Shown piece after piece: positions 1-9,304 of a stretch of 64,000 nt of DNA (position 1 is its first letter; each line of letters starts with the position of its first letter). Origin of the DNA: Ignavibacteria bacterium (GTDB lineage Bacteria > Bacteroidota > Ignavibacteria > Tepidaquicellales > Tepidaquicellaceae); contig JABAQZ010000014.1 of the NCBI GenBank assembly GCA_019187405.1, positions 106,855 through 170,854 on the forward strand, written 5' to 3'. The notes beneath the pieces are model-generated. The model searched no databases. It was not told the origin of the DNA and saw only the letters and a list, made by a program, of their open reading frames with translations. Position numbers and translations under genes: made by a program.

Positions 1-282
1 GTTGAATGCAAAGAAGAAAAGATAAAAATCGTTTCGGAGCTTACCGAAAATTTTGAAGGAAAAAAAAGCAAATACAAAATTGAAAATCTTGAGAATGATT
101 TTTTTGAAAGACAGCTCAAAGGCATAGTAGTATTCGAAATTAAAATTACAAAATTGGAAGGGAAGAAGAAACTTTCTCAAAACCATTCACGTGAAAGACA
201 GGACAGAATTATAAATAAGCTTGACGAACTAAATGATTACAATGCCACATTGATTTCTGATTTAATGAAAAAAAATTGTTGA
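1..282 (+). CDS. PaiB-like FMN-binding protein, C-terminal part
   Basis: The reading frame is open from the first base to a TGA at 280-282, so the 5' end lies outside the window and only 93 residues remain. The tail around residues 40-65 carries a hydrophobic strand (GIVVFEIKITKLEGK) followed by KLSQNHS and a helical end. This matches the C-terminus of the PaiB family (FMN-binding split-barrel proteins, often called negative transcriptional regulators), which typically read IVGFEIxIxxLEGKxKLSQN. The flavin-binding part is not visible here. The next gene starts 52 bp downstream on the same strand. Family is fairly secure; cellular role is not. Confidence 0.7.
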   Translation, partial: VECKEEKIKIVSELTENFEGKKSKYKIENLENDFFERQLKGIVVFEIKITKLEGKKKLSQNHSRERQDRIINKLDELNDYNATLISDLMKKNC

Positions 283-333
283 AATCATCATCATGTCTGT
301 AATCCATTTTGAAATAAAATATGGTCTGATCAA

Positions 334-1638
334 TTGAAAAAAGTACTGGTAATTACTTACTACTGGCCGCCGAGCGGAGGGGCAGGCGTGCAGAGAATAC
401 TTAAGTTTGTCAAGTATCTGCCGGAATTTGAAATAAAACCATACATAGTAACAGTAAGAGAAGATAAAGCCAGTTATCCTGTTATTGATAAAACTCTGGA
501 AAAAGATATTCCTTCAAAAACCGAAGTTTACAGGACGGATACATTCGAACCTTATGGTATTTATTCAGGTATTTTGGGGAAAAGAAGCATACCAACCGGA
601 TTTTCAAATGAATCAAATCCGGGAGCATTCAAAAAATTTTCAAGATTTGTAAGAGGTAATATATTTATTCCGGATGCCAGAAGAGGCTGGATAAAATATG
701 CATTTAATGAAGCTTGCAGAGTAATAGAAAATGAAAATATCGATACGGTGATAACTACAAGTCCGCCGCATTCTGTTCAGCTGACCGGATTAAAGCTTAA
801 AAAGAAATACAAGAACATTTACTGGATTGCCGATTTGAGGGATCCGTGGACTGATATTTACTACTATGATGAATTCAAACATCTTCCTTTTGCAAAAAAA
901 CTTGATGCCGGTTTTGAAAAAGACACGCTGATAAATGCAGATAGAGTCGTTACCGTAAGCAATGAATTAAAAAAATTATTTCATTCCAAGTTTTCCAAAA
1001 ATGAATCTTCAAAAATTATCGTAATTCCCAACGGATATGATGATGAAGATTTTAAATTAAGCGGCAAGGAAGAAGGAAGAGAATTTATAATTACATATAC
1101 AGGAACAATTGCCGACAGTTATAATCCCCAGATTTTTTTTCATGCCTTGAAAAAAATTTCAGACATGAATGCCGGCATAAAATTCAGACTGAGATTCATT
1201 GGGAATCCTTCCTCGTCTCTGCTTGAGTATGCAGACAGCATATCTTTGTCCGGAGTTACGGAAGTAATACCAACGGTTACACATGAAGAGTCAATCAAAT
1301 ATTTGCTTAGCAGCAGCGCTTTACTGCTTGTTATTCCTGAAATTTCTAATGACAAGGGAATACTCACAGGCAAGTTGTTTGAATATCTTGCGGCAAGAAA
1401 GCCGGTAATCTGCATAGGTCCGCCTAACGGAGATGCCGCAGCGATAATTAAAGAGTGCAATGCAGGAAAAACTTTCGGCAGAAACATGCCGTCTGAACTG
1501 GAAAATTACCTGAATGAACTTGTGTCGGAATGGAAAATTAAAAAACATCTTTCAATTGATAATGAAAATTTCAGAAAGTACTCAAGATATAATCAAGCAA
1601 AGGAGCTTTCTGAAATAATAAAAGGGCATTTTAATTAG
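334..1638 (+). CDS. Glycosyltransferase family 4 protein
   Basis: 434 residues from a TTG start; the family N-terminus (KKVLVITYYWPPSGGAGVQR) begins directly there and no ATG lies nearby. It has the GT-B layout: an N-terminal acceptor domain with a GG-AGVQR loop, a linker with VIPNGYDDEDF near residue 235, and a C-terminal nucleotide-sugar domain with GKLFEYLAARKPVICIGP near residues 345-365, the EX7E-like region of GT4 enzymes. Family knowledge suggests a retaining transfer of a sugar from a nucleotide donor in polysaccharide or glycolipid synthesis. The YfhO-like membrane protein follows 56 bp later, which fits a cell-surface glycan role. Donor and acceptor cannot be read from the sequence. 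Confidence 0.85.
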   Translation: MKKVLVITYYWPPSGGAGVQRILKFVKYLPEFEIKPYIVTVREDKASYPVIDKTLEKDIPSKTEVYRTDTFEPYGIYSGILGKRSIPTGFSNESNPGAFKKFSRFVRGNIFIPDARRGWIKYAFNEACRVIENENIDTVITTSPPHSVQLTGLKLKKKYKNIYWIADLRDPWTDIYYYDEFKHLPFAKKLDAGFEKDTLINADRVVTVSNELKKLFHSKFSKNESSKIIVIPNGYDDEDFKLSGKEEGREFIITYTGTIADSYNPQIFFHALKKISDMNAGIKFRLRFIGNPSSSLLEYADSISLSGVTEVIPTVTHEESIKYLLSSSALLLVIPEISNDKGILTGKLFEYLAARKPVICIGPPNGDAAAIIKECNAGKTFGRNMPSELENYLNELVSEWKIKKHLSIDNENFRKYSRYNQAKELSEIIKGHFN

Positions 1639-1694
1639 AATGTTAATTAGAATTAGATTATTTTTACAAAAATTTTTTTAAGATATAAATCTAA

Positions 1695-4298
1695 ATGAGT
1701 AAATCAAAGTCTTCAGTAAAAAACACAAAACAAACTTCTGCTGCATCTTCAGGTAAATTTAAGCCGGCCGGAGGAAGCAGTGCATTTGCGAGATATGAAA
1801 ATTATATTTATATAGGAATAATCCTGCTTGCCGTCTTGATTTTTTTTAAGGACGGCGTATTTGAAGGAAAAGTATTTGCCACGGGTGACATACTTGCATC
1901 CGATGCTTTCAAAACATTTCTTGATGATGCAAAGAAAAGCGGAGTATTTCCATTATGGGTTCCATACATTTTCATGGGGATGCCTAACTTTCCGATAATC
2001 TCTTACAATCCGAGAACTTACGATTTCTTTTATTTCATCTGGGACGGCTTCTATGGATTTCTAACAAATTCAGATTCAAACGGCGTGCTTCCAATAATAA
2101 TGTATTATGCAATATTCGGAATTGGATTTTATCTTTACATGAATTACAAGCTGAAGAATAAACTCATTGCTTTGTATTGTTCGTTATCGGCAACTTTTGC
2201 AACCGATTTTATACAAAGGATCGTTGTCGGTCATAATACAAAAGTTTTGTCGCTGGCATTTTTTCCGCTTATACTCCTTTTTCTCGACAAACTAATAGAT
2301 TCATTTGACGATGAAAAAAAACCGATATTTTCATTTTCAAATCTGATAAACCTTGCTCTGCTTTCAATTATGCTTCACATACAGTTAAATTCAAATCACA
2401 TTCAGATGATATTTTATGCATATCTGATGATCGGAATTTATCTGCTTTATCTGATAATACACAGAATTGCGGTGAAGTCAAATATATCCGGTATAATAAA
2501 AAGCAGTATTTTTTTTATAGTTGCTGCATTGATAGCCGTAGCAATGAATGCTGATGTATTGATGACGATGAAAGAGTATAATAAATTTTCAATGAGAGGC
2601 GAACCCGGGATCGAAGCGAAGATCGATCCAAAAGTCTCTTCGGATTCTCCGCTTGATTATGAATATGCAACGAATTGGTCTTTCAGCCCGGGAGAAGTGA
2701 TAACTTTTCTTCTGCCATATTACTATGGATTTGGAGATGTGATGATAAACGGACAGAAAGCAAATCTCTACTGGGGTCAGATGCCTTTTACTACTAATCC
2801 AATGTATTTCGGAGTCATCACGCTTATACTCTGTGTTACCGGAATAATTTTCAATTTTAAAAAGAATCCTTACGTACAGGCGATGACATTCATTTCATTT
2901 ATATTTCTTTTATTGTCATTCGGAAGAAATTTTTCTGTGATATTCGATTTGTTTTTTAATTACTTCCCATACTTCAGCAGTTTTCGCGCGCCGGTTATGA
3001 TTCATCATTTCATGAATATATCCATTGTGATTCTTGCGGGATTCGGATTAAATTCCGTTGTCAATGCAGTAAAAGACAGTGTTTCTGCCGATAAGCTGAA
3101 AAAAATCTGCTATGTGTTTTTCGGAGCAGCAGGATTAATGCTGATAATTTCAGTGATCGGATTTGAAAGTTCTTATACGGATTCAGTTGTAAACAGTCCG
3201 CTTGCCGAAAGATTCAAACAGCAAGGTGCGACGTCGCAGCAGATAAATCAGTATATCAAGCAGCAGATAATTCCAAATGCTTATTCAAACATCATAAGCG
3301 ATTTGCGGCTTCATGCAATTTTCATCCTTTTAATAACGGGAATAGCTTTTATGTATATCAACAAAAAAGTTTCGCTGAAGATACTTCTTTTGGGGACGAT
3401 ATTAATTGCAGTCATTGATCTCTGGAATGTAAATTTTAAGACTCTTCATTGGGATAATCCGGGAGAAACTCAAAGCGCTTTTGCAGAAACTGATTATACC
3501 AACTGGCTTTTAAAAAACAGTCCGGATACTTATACATACAGAATTGCCGAACTAAGAAGCGGAAATCTTGTGACGGATAACAGCATGGCTTATTACAGAC
3601 TGCATTCATTCAACGGATATCATGGAGCAAAGATCAGGATTTATCAGGATGCGGTTGACATTGCCGGAGGGGAGAATCCGCTTTTGCTTACACTTGGCGG
3701 AGTGAAGTATGTTATTTCGGATAAGCCACTGCAGGATACTAACTTTGTTCAGGTGTTTAAAGGAACAAAGCTCATTTATGAAAATAAAAATTTTATTCCA
3801 AAAGCATATTTTGCCGATGAATATAAAGTCGAAAAAGATATAAACATACTGAATAATATCAGAGACATGAATTTTGATCCCAGAAAAATTTCTTATCTTG
3901 AAAAGGATCCGGGAGTAAAAGCCGATAAACCTGATTCTACAGCAGGCATAAAATTTATTAAAGGCGATATACACAATCTCGAATATGAAGTAAATGCATC
4001 CGGAAATAACTTTGTCGTTTTCAGCGAAATTTATTTGCCATTTGGGTGGAAAGTATTTATTGACGGTAAGCAATCCGAATTTTACAAGACAAATTATTTT
4101 TTAAGAGGTGTATTTGTACCATCAGGAAAACATACGGTTGAGTTTAAATATCAGCCGGAAGTTTTTTATACAGGCAAGACAATCAGTCTTGGCTCAAACA
4201 TTTTTCTTGGTTTGATACTCCTCGGCGGAGTTTTGGGATATTTGAAAAGTAGAAGCGATAAGAAGTCCGAAGCTAATCCTGTGGAAACAAAAGAATGA
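1695..4298 (+). CDS. YfhO-family polytopic membrane protein
   Basis: 867 residues. After a Ser/Thr/Lys-rich cytoplasmic start there is a TM helix near 35-52, then an extracytoplasmic loop reading FATGDILASDAFKTF, then about ten further hydrophobic segments to residue 565. A large soluble C-terminal region follows, ending with YLPFGWKVFIDGK near residue 780 and one last TM helix before a Lys/Glu-rich tail. This matches the YfhO family of GT-C-like membrane proteins; some Gram-positive members glycosylate teichoic acids. The acidic residues of the first loop would be the candidate catalytic site by analogy with GT-C enzymes. It follows a GT4 gene, consistent with surface glycan modification. 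The specific substrate is unknown. Confidence 0.82.
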   Translation: MSKSKSSVKNTKQTSAASSGKFKPAGGSSAFARYENYIYIGIILLAVLIFFKDGVFEGKVFATGDILASDAFKTFLDDAKKSGVFPLWVPYIFMGMPNFPIISYNPRTYDFFYFIWDGFYGFLTNSDSNGVLPIIMYYAIFGIGFYLYMNYKLKNKLIALYCSLSATFATDFIQRIVVGHNTKVLSLAFFPLILLFLDKLIDSFDDEKKPIFSFSNLINLALLSIMLHIQLNSNHIQMIFYAYLMIGIYLLYLIIHRIAVKSNISGIIKSSIFFIVAALIAVAMNADVLMTMKEYNKFSMRGEPGIEAKIDPKVSSDSPLDYEYATNWSFSPGEVITFLLPYYYGFGDVMINGQKANLYWGQMPFTTNPMYFGVITLILCVTGIIFNFKKNPYVQAMTFISFIFLLLSFGRNFSVIFDLFFNYFPYFSSFRAPVMIHHFMNISIVILAGFGLNSVVNAVKDSVSADKLKKICYVFFGAAGLMLIISVIGFESSYTDSVVNSPLAERFKQQGATSQQINQYIKQQIIPNAYSNIISDLRLHAIFILLITGIAFMYINKKVSLKILLLGTILIAVIDLWNVNFKTLHWDNPGETQSAFAETDYTNWLLKNSPDTYTYRIAELRSGNLVTDNSMAYYRLHSFNGYHGAKIRIYQDAVDIAGGENPLLLTLGGVKYVISDKPLQDTNFVQVFKGTKLIYENKNFIPKAYFADEYKVEKDINILNNIRDMNFDPRKISYLEKDPGVKADKPDSTAGIKFIKGDIHNLEYEVNASGNNFVVFSEIYLPFGWKVFIDGKQSEFYKTNYFLRGVFVPSGKHTVEFKYQPEVFYTGKTISLGSNIFLGLILLGGVLGYLKSRSDKKSEANPVETKE

Positions 4299-4352
4299 CA
4301 TTTAATCAAAAGTAAATTTTCTAAAGTAAAATAATTTGAAGTAATCATTTCT

Positions 4353-4928
4353 ATGACAAAAAACAGATTGGAAGCATTCAGCGACGGAGTGCTGGCGATC
4401 ATAATAACAATAATGGTGTTGGAATTGAAAATACCCCACGGTTCAGATTGGGAATCACTGCGTCCCGTAATTCCGGTTTTGTTGTGCTATATCATGAGTT
4501 TTATTTATGTAGCCATATATTGGAATAACCACCACCATATGATTTACACCGTAAAAAAAGTCAGCGGCGGTATATTATGGGCAAACATGCATCTTTTATT
4601 TTGGTTATCGCTGATTCCATTTACAACAGGCTGGATGGGTGAAAATCATTTCACTCCGCTGCCAGTGGCATTGTATGGAGTAGTCCTGCTTATGTCTGCA
4701 GCAGCATATATAATTCTTCAAAAACAGATAATAAAAAAGCAGGGTAATGATTCCGTTTTAAAAAATGCAATAGGAAAAGATTTGAAAGGATATATTTCGC
4801 TGATACTATATCTCATTGCCATACCGTTTTCATTTATCACAACATGGGTGTCGGAAGTTTCATACTTTTTGGTAGCCATGATGTGGCTTATTCCGGATAA
4901 AAGGATTGAGAAAAATTTAGATCATTGA
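4353..4928 (+). CDS. TMEM175/DUF1211-type potassium channel
   Basis: 191 residues. The first helix holds RLEAFSDGVLAIIITIMVLELKIP, the signature of the TMEM175 family, in which the FSD motif in TM1 forms part of the pore. Further hydrophobic segments follow near 40-60, 75-95, 105-122 and 150-185, consistent with the six-helix bacterial form. Bacterial TMEM175 proteins are tetrameric K+-permeable channels with weak selectivity. It starts 54 bp after the YfhO-like gene, but no functional link is evident. Confidence 0.85.
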   Translation: MTKNRLEAFSDGVLAIIITIMVLELKIPHGSDWESLRPVIPVLLCYIMSFIYVAIYWNNHHHMIYTVKKVSGGILWANMHLLFWLSLIPFTTGWMGENHFTPLPVALYGVVLLMSAAAYIILQKQIIKKQGNDSVLKNAIGKDLKGYISLILYLIAIPFSFITTWVSEVSYFLVAMMWLIPDKRIEKNLDH

Positions 4929-5095
4929 AATTTTTTTTAATAATTTTCTACTATAATAATATCTTTGCTAAAGGGATTGGACAGATTACATTTGCTAACT
5001 ACTAACTTCTTTCTCTTACATACTCCTTTCGTCTTTTATAAGAATTGTATTTAAAACCATATAATAGTATTTTTGAAATAAATTAAAACAATTAA

Positions 5096-5713
5096 ATGAA
5101 AACCAATATTACGAGAACTTTTGTACTAATTATTTTAGCAATTTTTTCGCTAAATTTTTCCGGATGCGGTTACAACACACTTGTTTCAATGCAGGAAGCA
5201 GTGAATTCTGCTTGGTCGCAGGTAGAAAATCAGTATCAAAGACGAGCAGATCTGATACCGAATCTTGTTAGTACCGTTCAGGGAGCGGCAGATTTTGAAA
5301 AGAGCGTACTTACGGAAGTAACCGAAGCAAGGAGTCGTGTCGGACAAATGAAACTTAATGCGGATGATTTGAGCGATCCGCAGAAATTCCAGCAGTTTCA
5401 GGCTGCACAGGATCAGCTTTCGAGCGCATTATCGAGACTTCTTGTTGTCTCTGAAAATTATCCCCAGTTGAAGTCAAATGAAAACTTTTTGCAGCTTCAG
5501 TCGCAGCTTGAAGGTACAGAAAACAGAATCAGCGTAGAAAGAAAAAGATACAATGAAACCGTGCAGACATATAATACAGAAACAAGAAGCTTTCCAACTT
5601 TAATAATTGCAAAGATTTTCGGATTTAAAGAAAAAGAATACTTTAAATCAGTAGCCGGAAGCGAAAAAGCTCCGGATGTGAATTTTGATTTTAAAAAGAA
5701 GGAAGGGAAATAA
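5096..5713 (+). CDS. LemA family lipoprotein
   Basis: 205 residues. The N-terminus is a lipoprotein signal with the lipobox ending FSGC, so Cys24 would be the lipidated residue. The body is helical and has the LemA hallmarks: SAWSQVENQYQRRADLIPNL around residues 39-58, then ENFLQLQSQLEGTENRISVER and RYNETVQTYNTETRSFP. LemA proteins are membrane-attached helical bundles often encoded next to TPM/YgcG-domain genes, but no such partner is here. The molecular role of the family is unclear. Confidence 0.9.
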   Translation: MKTNITRTFVLIILAIFSLNFSGCGYNTLVSMQEAVNSAWSQVENQYQRRADLIPNLVSTVQGAADFEKSVLTEVTEARSRVGQMKLNADDLSDPQKFQQFQAAQDQLSSALSRLLVVSENYPQLKSNENFLQLQSQLEGTENRISVERKRYNETVQTYNTETRSFPTLIIAKIFGFKEKEYFKSVAGSEKAPDVNFDFKKKEGK

Positions 5714-5726
5714 ATTCCTTTCCTTT
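5701..5726 (+). terminator. Weak hairpin after lemA
   Basis: GGAAGGGAA at 5701-5709 can pair with TTCCTTTCC at 5715-5723 with one mismatch and a five-base loop, followed by a short T run. It overlaps the lemA stop codon. It could be an intrinsic terminator, but the stem is imperfect and the T tract short. Confidence 0.3.
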
Positions 5727-5775
5727 AGTTAAATTAATAACATACAGGTTATAAAAATTTTTACATTCTTCTGAA

Positions 5776-8217
5776 TTGCAGGCAGTAATAATGGCGGGAG
5801 GTTTCGGAACGAGGTTGAGACCGCTTACAAACAACATTCCGAAACCGATGGTACCGATCGTAAATAAACCGATACTTGAGCACATTATAAATCTTTTAAA
5901 AACCCACGGCATAAAAGATTATGTGATGCTGCTGTTTTTCATGCCAGATATCATAAAAAATCATTTCGGCGACGGCAGAAAATTTGGTGTAAAAATTAAT
6001 TATGTCATACCTGATCAGGATTATGGAACTGCCGGAGCTGTTAAGCTGTCGCAGAATTTCATTAAAGACAAGTTTGTAGTCATTAGCGGAGACGTGCTGA
6101 CCGATTTTAATCTGAATGCAATTTCAGAATTTCATAATTCCAAAAAAACTATTGCAACACTTGCGCTGTACAGTTCACCCAATCCGCTTCAATTCGGTAT
6201 AGTTCTCACAGACAACAAACACAGAATAATCAGATTTCTCGAAAAGCCTTCTTCGTCGGAAGTTTTTTCTGATACGATAAATACCGGGATTTATTTTTTC
6301 AATAAAGAGATATTCAAGTACATTCCGGAGGGAGAGAATTTTGATTTTTCAAAGGATCTCTTTCCGTTACTTTTAAAAAACAATATTCCCATTTACGGGC
6401 ATAAGACATCCGGTTATTGGAGGGATGTCGGTACTCTTGAGGAATACATTGAGGCAAACATGGATGCTTTGAACGGAAATTTATCTTACATTAAACAGAC
6501 GGGAAAAAATGGAAACTGCATCAGCAGAAAGTCTCATATCGAAAAGAATGCCCTGATAGAAAACAGCATCATAGGCGAAAATGTAAAAATCGAAAACAAT
6601 GTGATAATTAAAAACTCGGTGATATGGGACAATGTTACAGTAAGCAGGGATTCGAGACTGTTGTTTGATGTTGTTTGCAGTAACTGCTTTATAGGCAGAA
6701 GCACGAAAGTTAATGATTACGTTTTTATTGGTGAAAACTGTAAAATCGGCAAGAATGTATTTATTAGTTCAAGCATAAAAATCTGGGACAACAAACAGAT
6801 CGAAGACAACCAGAAAGTAACAAGAAGTCTGATTTATGACGACAGATTTTTCAGCGAGCTTTTTACGGATTCAAGAATTACGGGATTGTCAAATCTACAG
6901 ATTAATCCCGAATTTGGTTCAAAGCTGGGGTCAGTTTACGGAGCATCGATCGGTCAGGGAAAGAAAATACTCATTGCCCGCGACAGTGATTTTATTTCTA
7001 ATATGATAAAGAGGTCCATATCGAGCGGCATAATGTCTGCTGGAGTAAACATTATCGATGCGCAGGTAATTCCGATACCGATTTTGAGGCAGGAGCTTAA
7101 AAGCGGAGAAGGAGCGGGAGGGATTTTTGTAAGGAAATCTCCGTTTGACAGAAAATCTACCGACATTATTTTTTTTGACAGCGACGGACGGGATCTGTCA
7201 GGAAACAAAACAAAATCCATCGAGAGATTATTTTTCAGCGAAGAGTATAAAAGAGCAGATTTTGATAAAGTAGGATCGATAAAATTTCAGGAAAGAACTT
7301 ATGAGAAATATAAAAAGCATTTTTTAAATTGTATTGACGTTCAGGCGATAAGAAAGAGAAAATTTAAAATTGTAATAGATTATTCATACGGGGTTACCTC
7401 CACAATATTTCCCAATATTATCGGAGAGTTTAACTGTGAGGTCGTTTCTCTTTCGGCTCATCTTGATTCGGAAAAAATAACAAGATCAATTGACGAGCAT
7501 AAGAGTTCGCTGGATCATTTTTCTTATGTGGTAAAATCTCTGAATTATGATATTGGCTTCATGATAGATGCAGGAGGCGAGAAAATCTGGCTCTGCACAG
7601 CAGACGGAAAAAACATTTCAGGAGACAGGTTTGTTCCACTTGTACTAAAGTTGTTTTTGATGGCAAATAAAGGAGTAAAAAAAATTGCGGTACCTGTACA
7701 AATTACAGGTGAAGTCGATATCGTTGCAAAAGAGTTTGATACCGAAGTAGTTCGGGTAAAAGATTCTCATTATTCGATGATGATGGCTTGTGACGATAAA
7801 GACATCAAGTTTGTCGGGGGAATCAGAGGGGGATTTCTTTTTCCGGAGTTTCTTTATGCAACCGACGGAATGTTTTCTATGGCAAAAATTCTCGAGCTGC
7901 TTGCAAAAACAAACACAACAATAGAAGCAATTGACAAAACCACGCCAAGGCTTGTAATGCTTAAAGAAAATATAATGTGCTCAAAAGATGAAAAGGGAAT
8001 GATCATGAGAAAATTTATGGAAGATACAATAAGTCATAAGCAGGAGCTTATAGACGGAGTGAAAGTTTTTTTGGACAAAAAAACTACTGTATTATGTATC
8101 CCGGATAAAGTAAGAAATTTTGTTAATCTGAATGTAGAGTCAGAATCGAAAACAAAATCTTTAAAGCTTATGAAGGAATACAAAAAGAAAATTGAAAGCT
8201 ATGTCGGTAAAAAATGA
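5776..8217 (+). CDS. Mannose-1-P guanylyltransferase-like protein fused to degenerate phosphohexomutase
   Basis: 813 residues from a TTG start; QAVIMAGGFGTRLRPLT begins at once, so the start is well placed. Residues 1-230 are a nucleotidyltransferase domain with the GGxGTRLRPLT loop, KPMVPIVNKP and GYWRDVGTLEEY. Residues 240-345 are left-handed beta-helix hexapeptide repeats. Residues 370-810 resemble an alpha-D-phosphohexomutase, but its active sites look lost: the phosphoserine loop (normally TASHNP) is FVRKSPFD around Ser455, and the metal loop (normally DGDADR) is DAGGEK at 598-603. Three-domain proteins of this type are usually annotated as GDP-mannose pyrophosphorylases. The first domain probably makes a nucleotide sugar, with GDP-mannose the best guess; the mutase-like part is more likely structural or regulatory. 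Confidence 0.82.
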   Translation: MQAVIMAGGFGTRLRPLTNNIPKPMVPIVNKPILEHIINLLKTHGIKDYVMLLFFMPDIIKNHFGDGRKFGVKINYVIPDQDYGTAGAVKLSQNFIKDKFVVISGDVLTDFNLNAISEFHNSKKTIATLALYSSPNPLQFGIVLTDNKHRIIRFLEKPSSSEVFSDTINTGIYFFNKEIFKYIPEGENFDFSKDLFPLLLKNNIPIYGHKTSGYWRDVGTLEEYIEANMDALNGNLSYIKQTGKNGNCISRKSHIEKNALIENSIIGENVKIENNVIIKNSVIWDNVTVSRDSRLLFDVVCSNCFIGRSTKVNDYVFIGENCKIGKNVFISSSIKIWDNKQIEDNQKVTRSLIYDDRFFSELFTDSRITGLSNLQINPEFGSKLGSVYGASIGQGKKILIARDSDFISNMIKRSISSGIMSAGVNIIDAQVIPIPILRQELKSGEGAGGIFVRKSPFDRKSTDIIFFDSDGRDLSGNKTKSIERLFFSEEYKRADFDKVGSIKFQERTYEKYKKHFLNCIDVQAIRKRKFKIVIDYSYGVTSTIFPNIIGEFNCEVVSLSAHLDSEKITRSIDEHKSSLDHFSYVVKSLNYDIGFMIDAGGEKIWLCTADGKNISGDRFVPLVLKLFLMANKGVKKIAVPVQITGEVDIVAKEFDTEVVRVKDSHYSMMMACDDKDIKFVGGIRGGFLFPEFLYATDGMFSMAKILELLAKTNTTIEAIDKTTPRLVMLKENIMCSKDEKGMIMRKFMEDTISHKQELIDGVKVFLDKKTTVLCIPDKVRNFVNLNVESESKTKSLKLMKEYKKKIESYVGKK

Positions 8218-8264
8218 CATGGAAAATTTTTTAAAATAAATTTCTCCAAAGCAGAGCAATCACC

Positions 8265-8732
8265 ATGAAAATCAGCGAAATATTAAATGAGAAAGTAATA
8301 TCATGCGGTCTTGAATGCCGTGATAAAGAAGATGCAATTAATAAAATGATAGATTTGGCTTCTCTCTCCGGAAATATGCTGGATAAGGAAATAGTCAGAA
8401 AGTGCGTGTTTGACAGAGAAAACCTCGTATCAACAGGTGTCGGAAAAGGATTTGCAATTCCTCACGGAAAGACAGACAAGATTAAAGACATTGTGGCGGC
8501 ATTTGCCGTGCTGAAAGATCCGATAGATTTTGATTCTATTGATTTGGAGCCAGTGAAATTTATCTTTCTGATTGTTGGCAAAGAAAGTCTTCTCAATGCT
8601 CACATAAAACTGCTCAGCAGAATTTCGAGAATTATGAACAAAGATGAATTCAGGGATAAGCTTGAAGAGTCAAAAACTCCGGCTGATATTTTAAAAATTT
8701 TCAAAGAAGAAGAACATGAAAACCAAGAGTAA
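8265..8732 (+). CDS. PTS EIIA domain protein (PtsN-like)
   Basis: 155 residues forming a single EIIA domain of the fructose/nitrogen type. The phosphorylatable histidine is His67 in GFAIPHGK, preceded by the typical DRENLVSTGVG. There is no EIIB or EIIC domain and no transporter beside it, so it probably acts in regulation, as EIIA-Ntr does. HPr, its likely phosphodonor, is encoded at 35244-35516; no enzyme I is in the window. It lies 47 bp after the pyrophosphorylase gene. Confidence 0.85.
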   Translation: MKISEILNEKVISCGLECRDKEDAINKMIDLASLSGNMLDKEIVRKCVFDRENLVSTGVGKGFAIPHGKTDKIKDIVAAFAVLKDPIDFDSIDLEPVKFIFLIVGKESLLNAHIKLLSRISRIMNKDEFRDKLEESKTPADILKIFKEEEHENQE

Positions 8733-9304
8733 TGTTCTCTGAGTTTCTCATTTAAATGTAAAGTCAAATCTCTGATTCGATCGGAAATTAGTTTGTCATG
8801 CTCAAACTTTCTTCGTGAATAAATTCATTTTGAACATCCATTGATAATTTTAAAGCCCTTCAATTTACTTTCGGTAACAAATTTAACTTTTGAGATCAAT
8901 CTGCCTGAATTGAAAACACACCGGCTTATCTGAGCGACTTAAAATAAATTGCATCCGTAGATTTGAGATTCCTGTATAAATTTTTCATCATATACTAATC
9001 AGTTACTTAAAATGAAGGCTTACAATTTTAAATTCCTGCAGTAAATTTTTTTTATGGACATGAGTAAACAATCGTTATAATTTTTCGCAATAACATCCGA
9101 TAGAGATTTGCAGTTAAGCGTAATCAGTATAAAATTAAAATCCGAATTTTTATTTTGATAACGGGATAATATTTTGAATTAAAGAGAAATTGAAATTTTA
9201 ATAACTTAGAATGTTTATGTAATACTTTGTCTAAAGAAAATAAATTTTATTTTATGATTTCATGGATTGAACATAACCGCAAATCCCATGAAAAGAAATT
9301 TACA
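8733..9304. other. Intergenic region, no gene seen
   Basis: About 570 bp with frequent stops in all frames and very high AT content near the right end. I see no RNA gene, repeat or convincing terminator. It should contain the promoter for the M61 peptidase gene, but I could not assign one. Confidence 0.5.

Noticed and set aside
9227..9304. TTG start for the M61 peptidase
   Set aside because: It would put 26 hydrophilic residues before a clear signal peptide that starts at the ATG at 9305.
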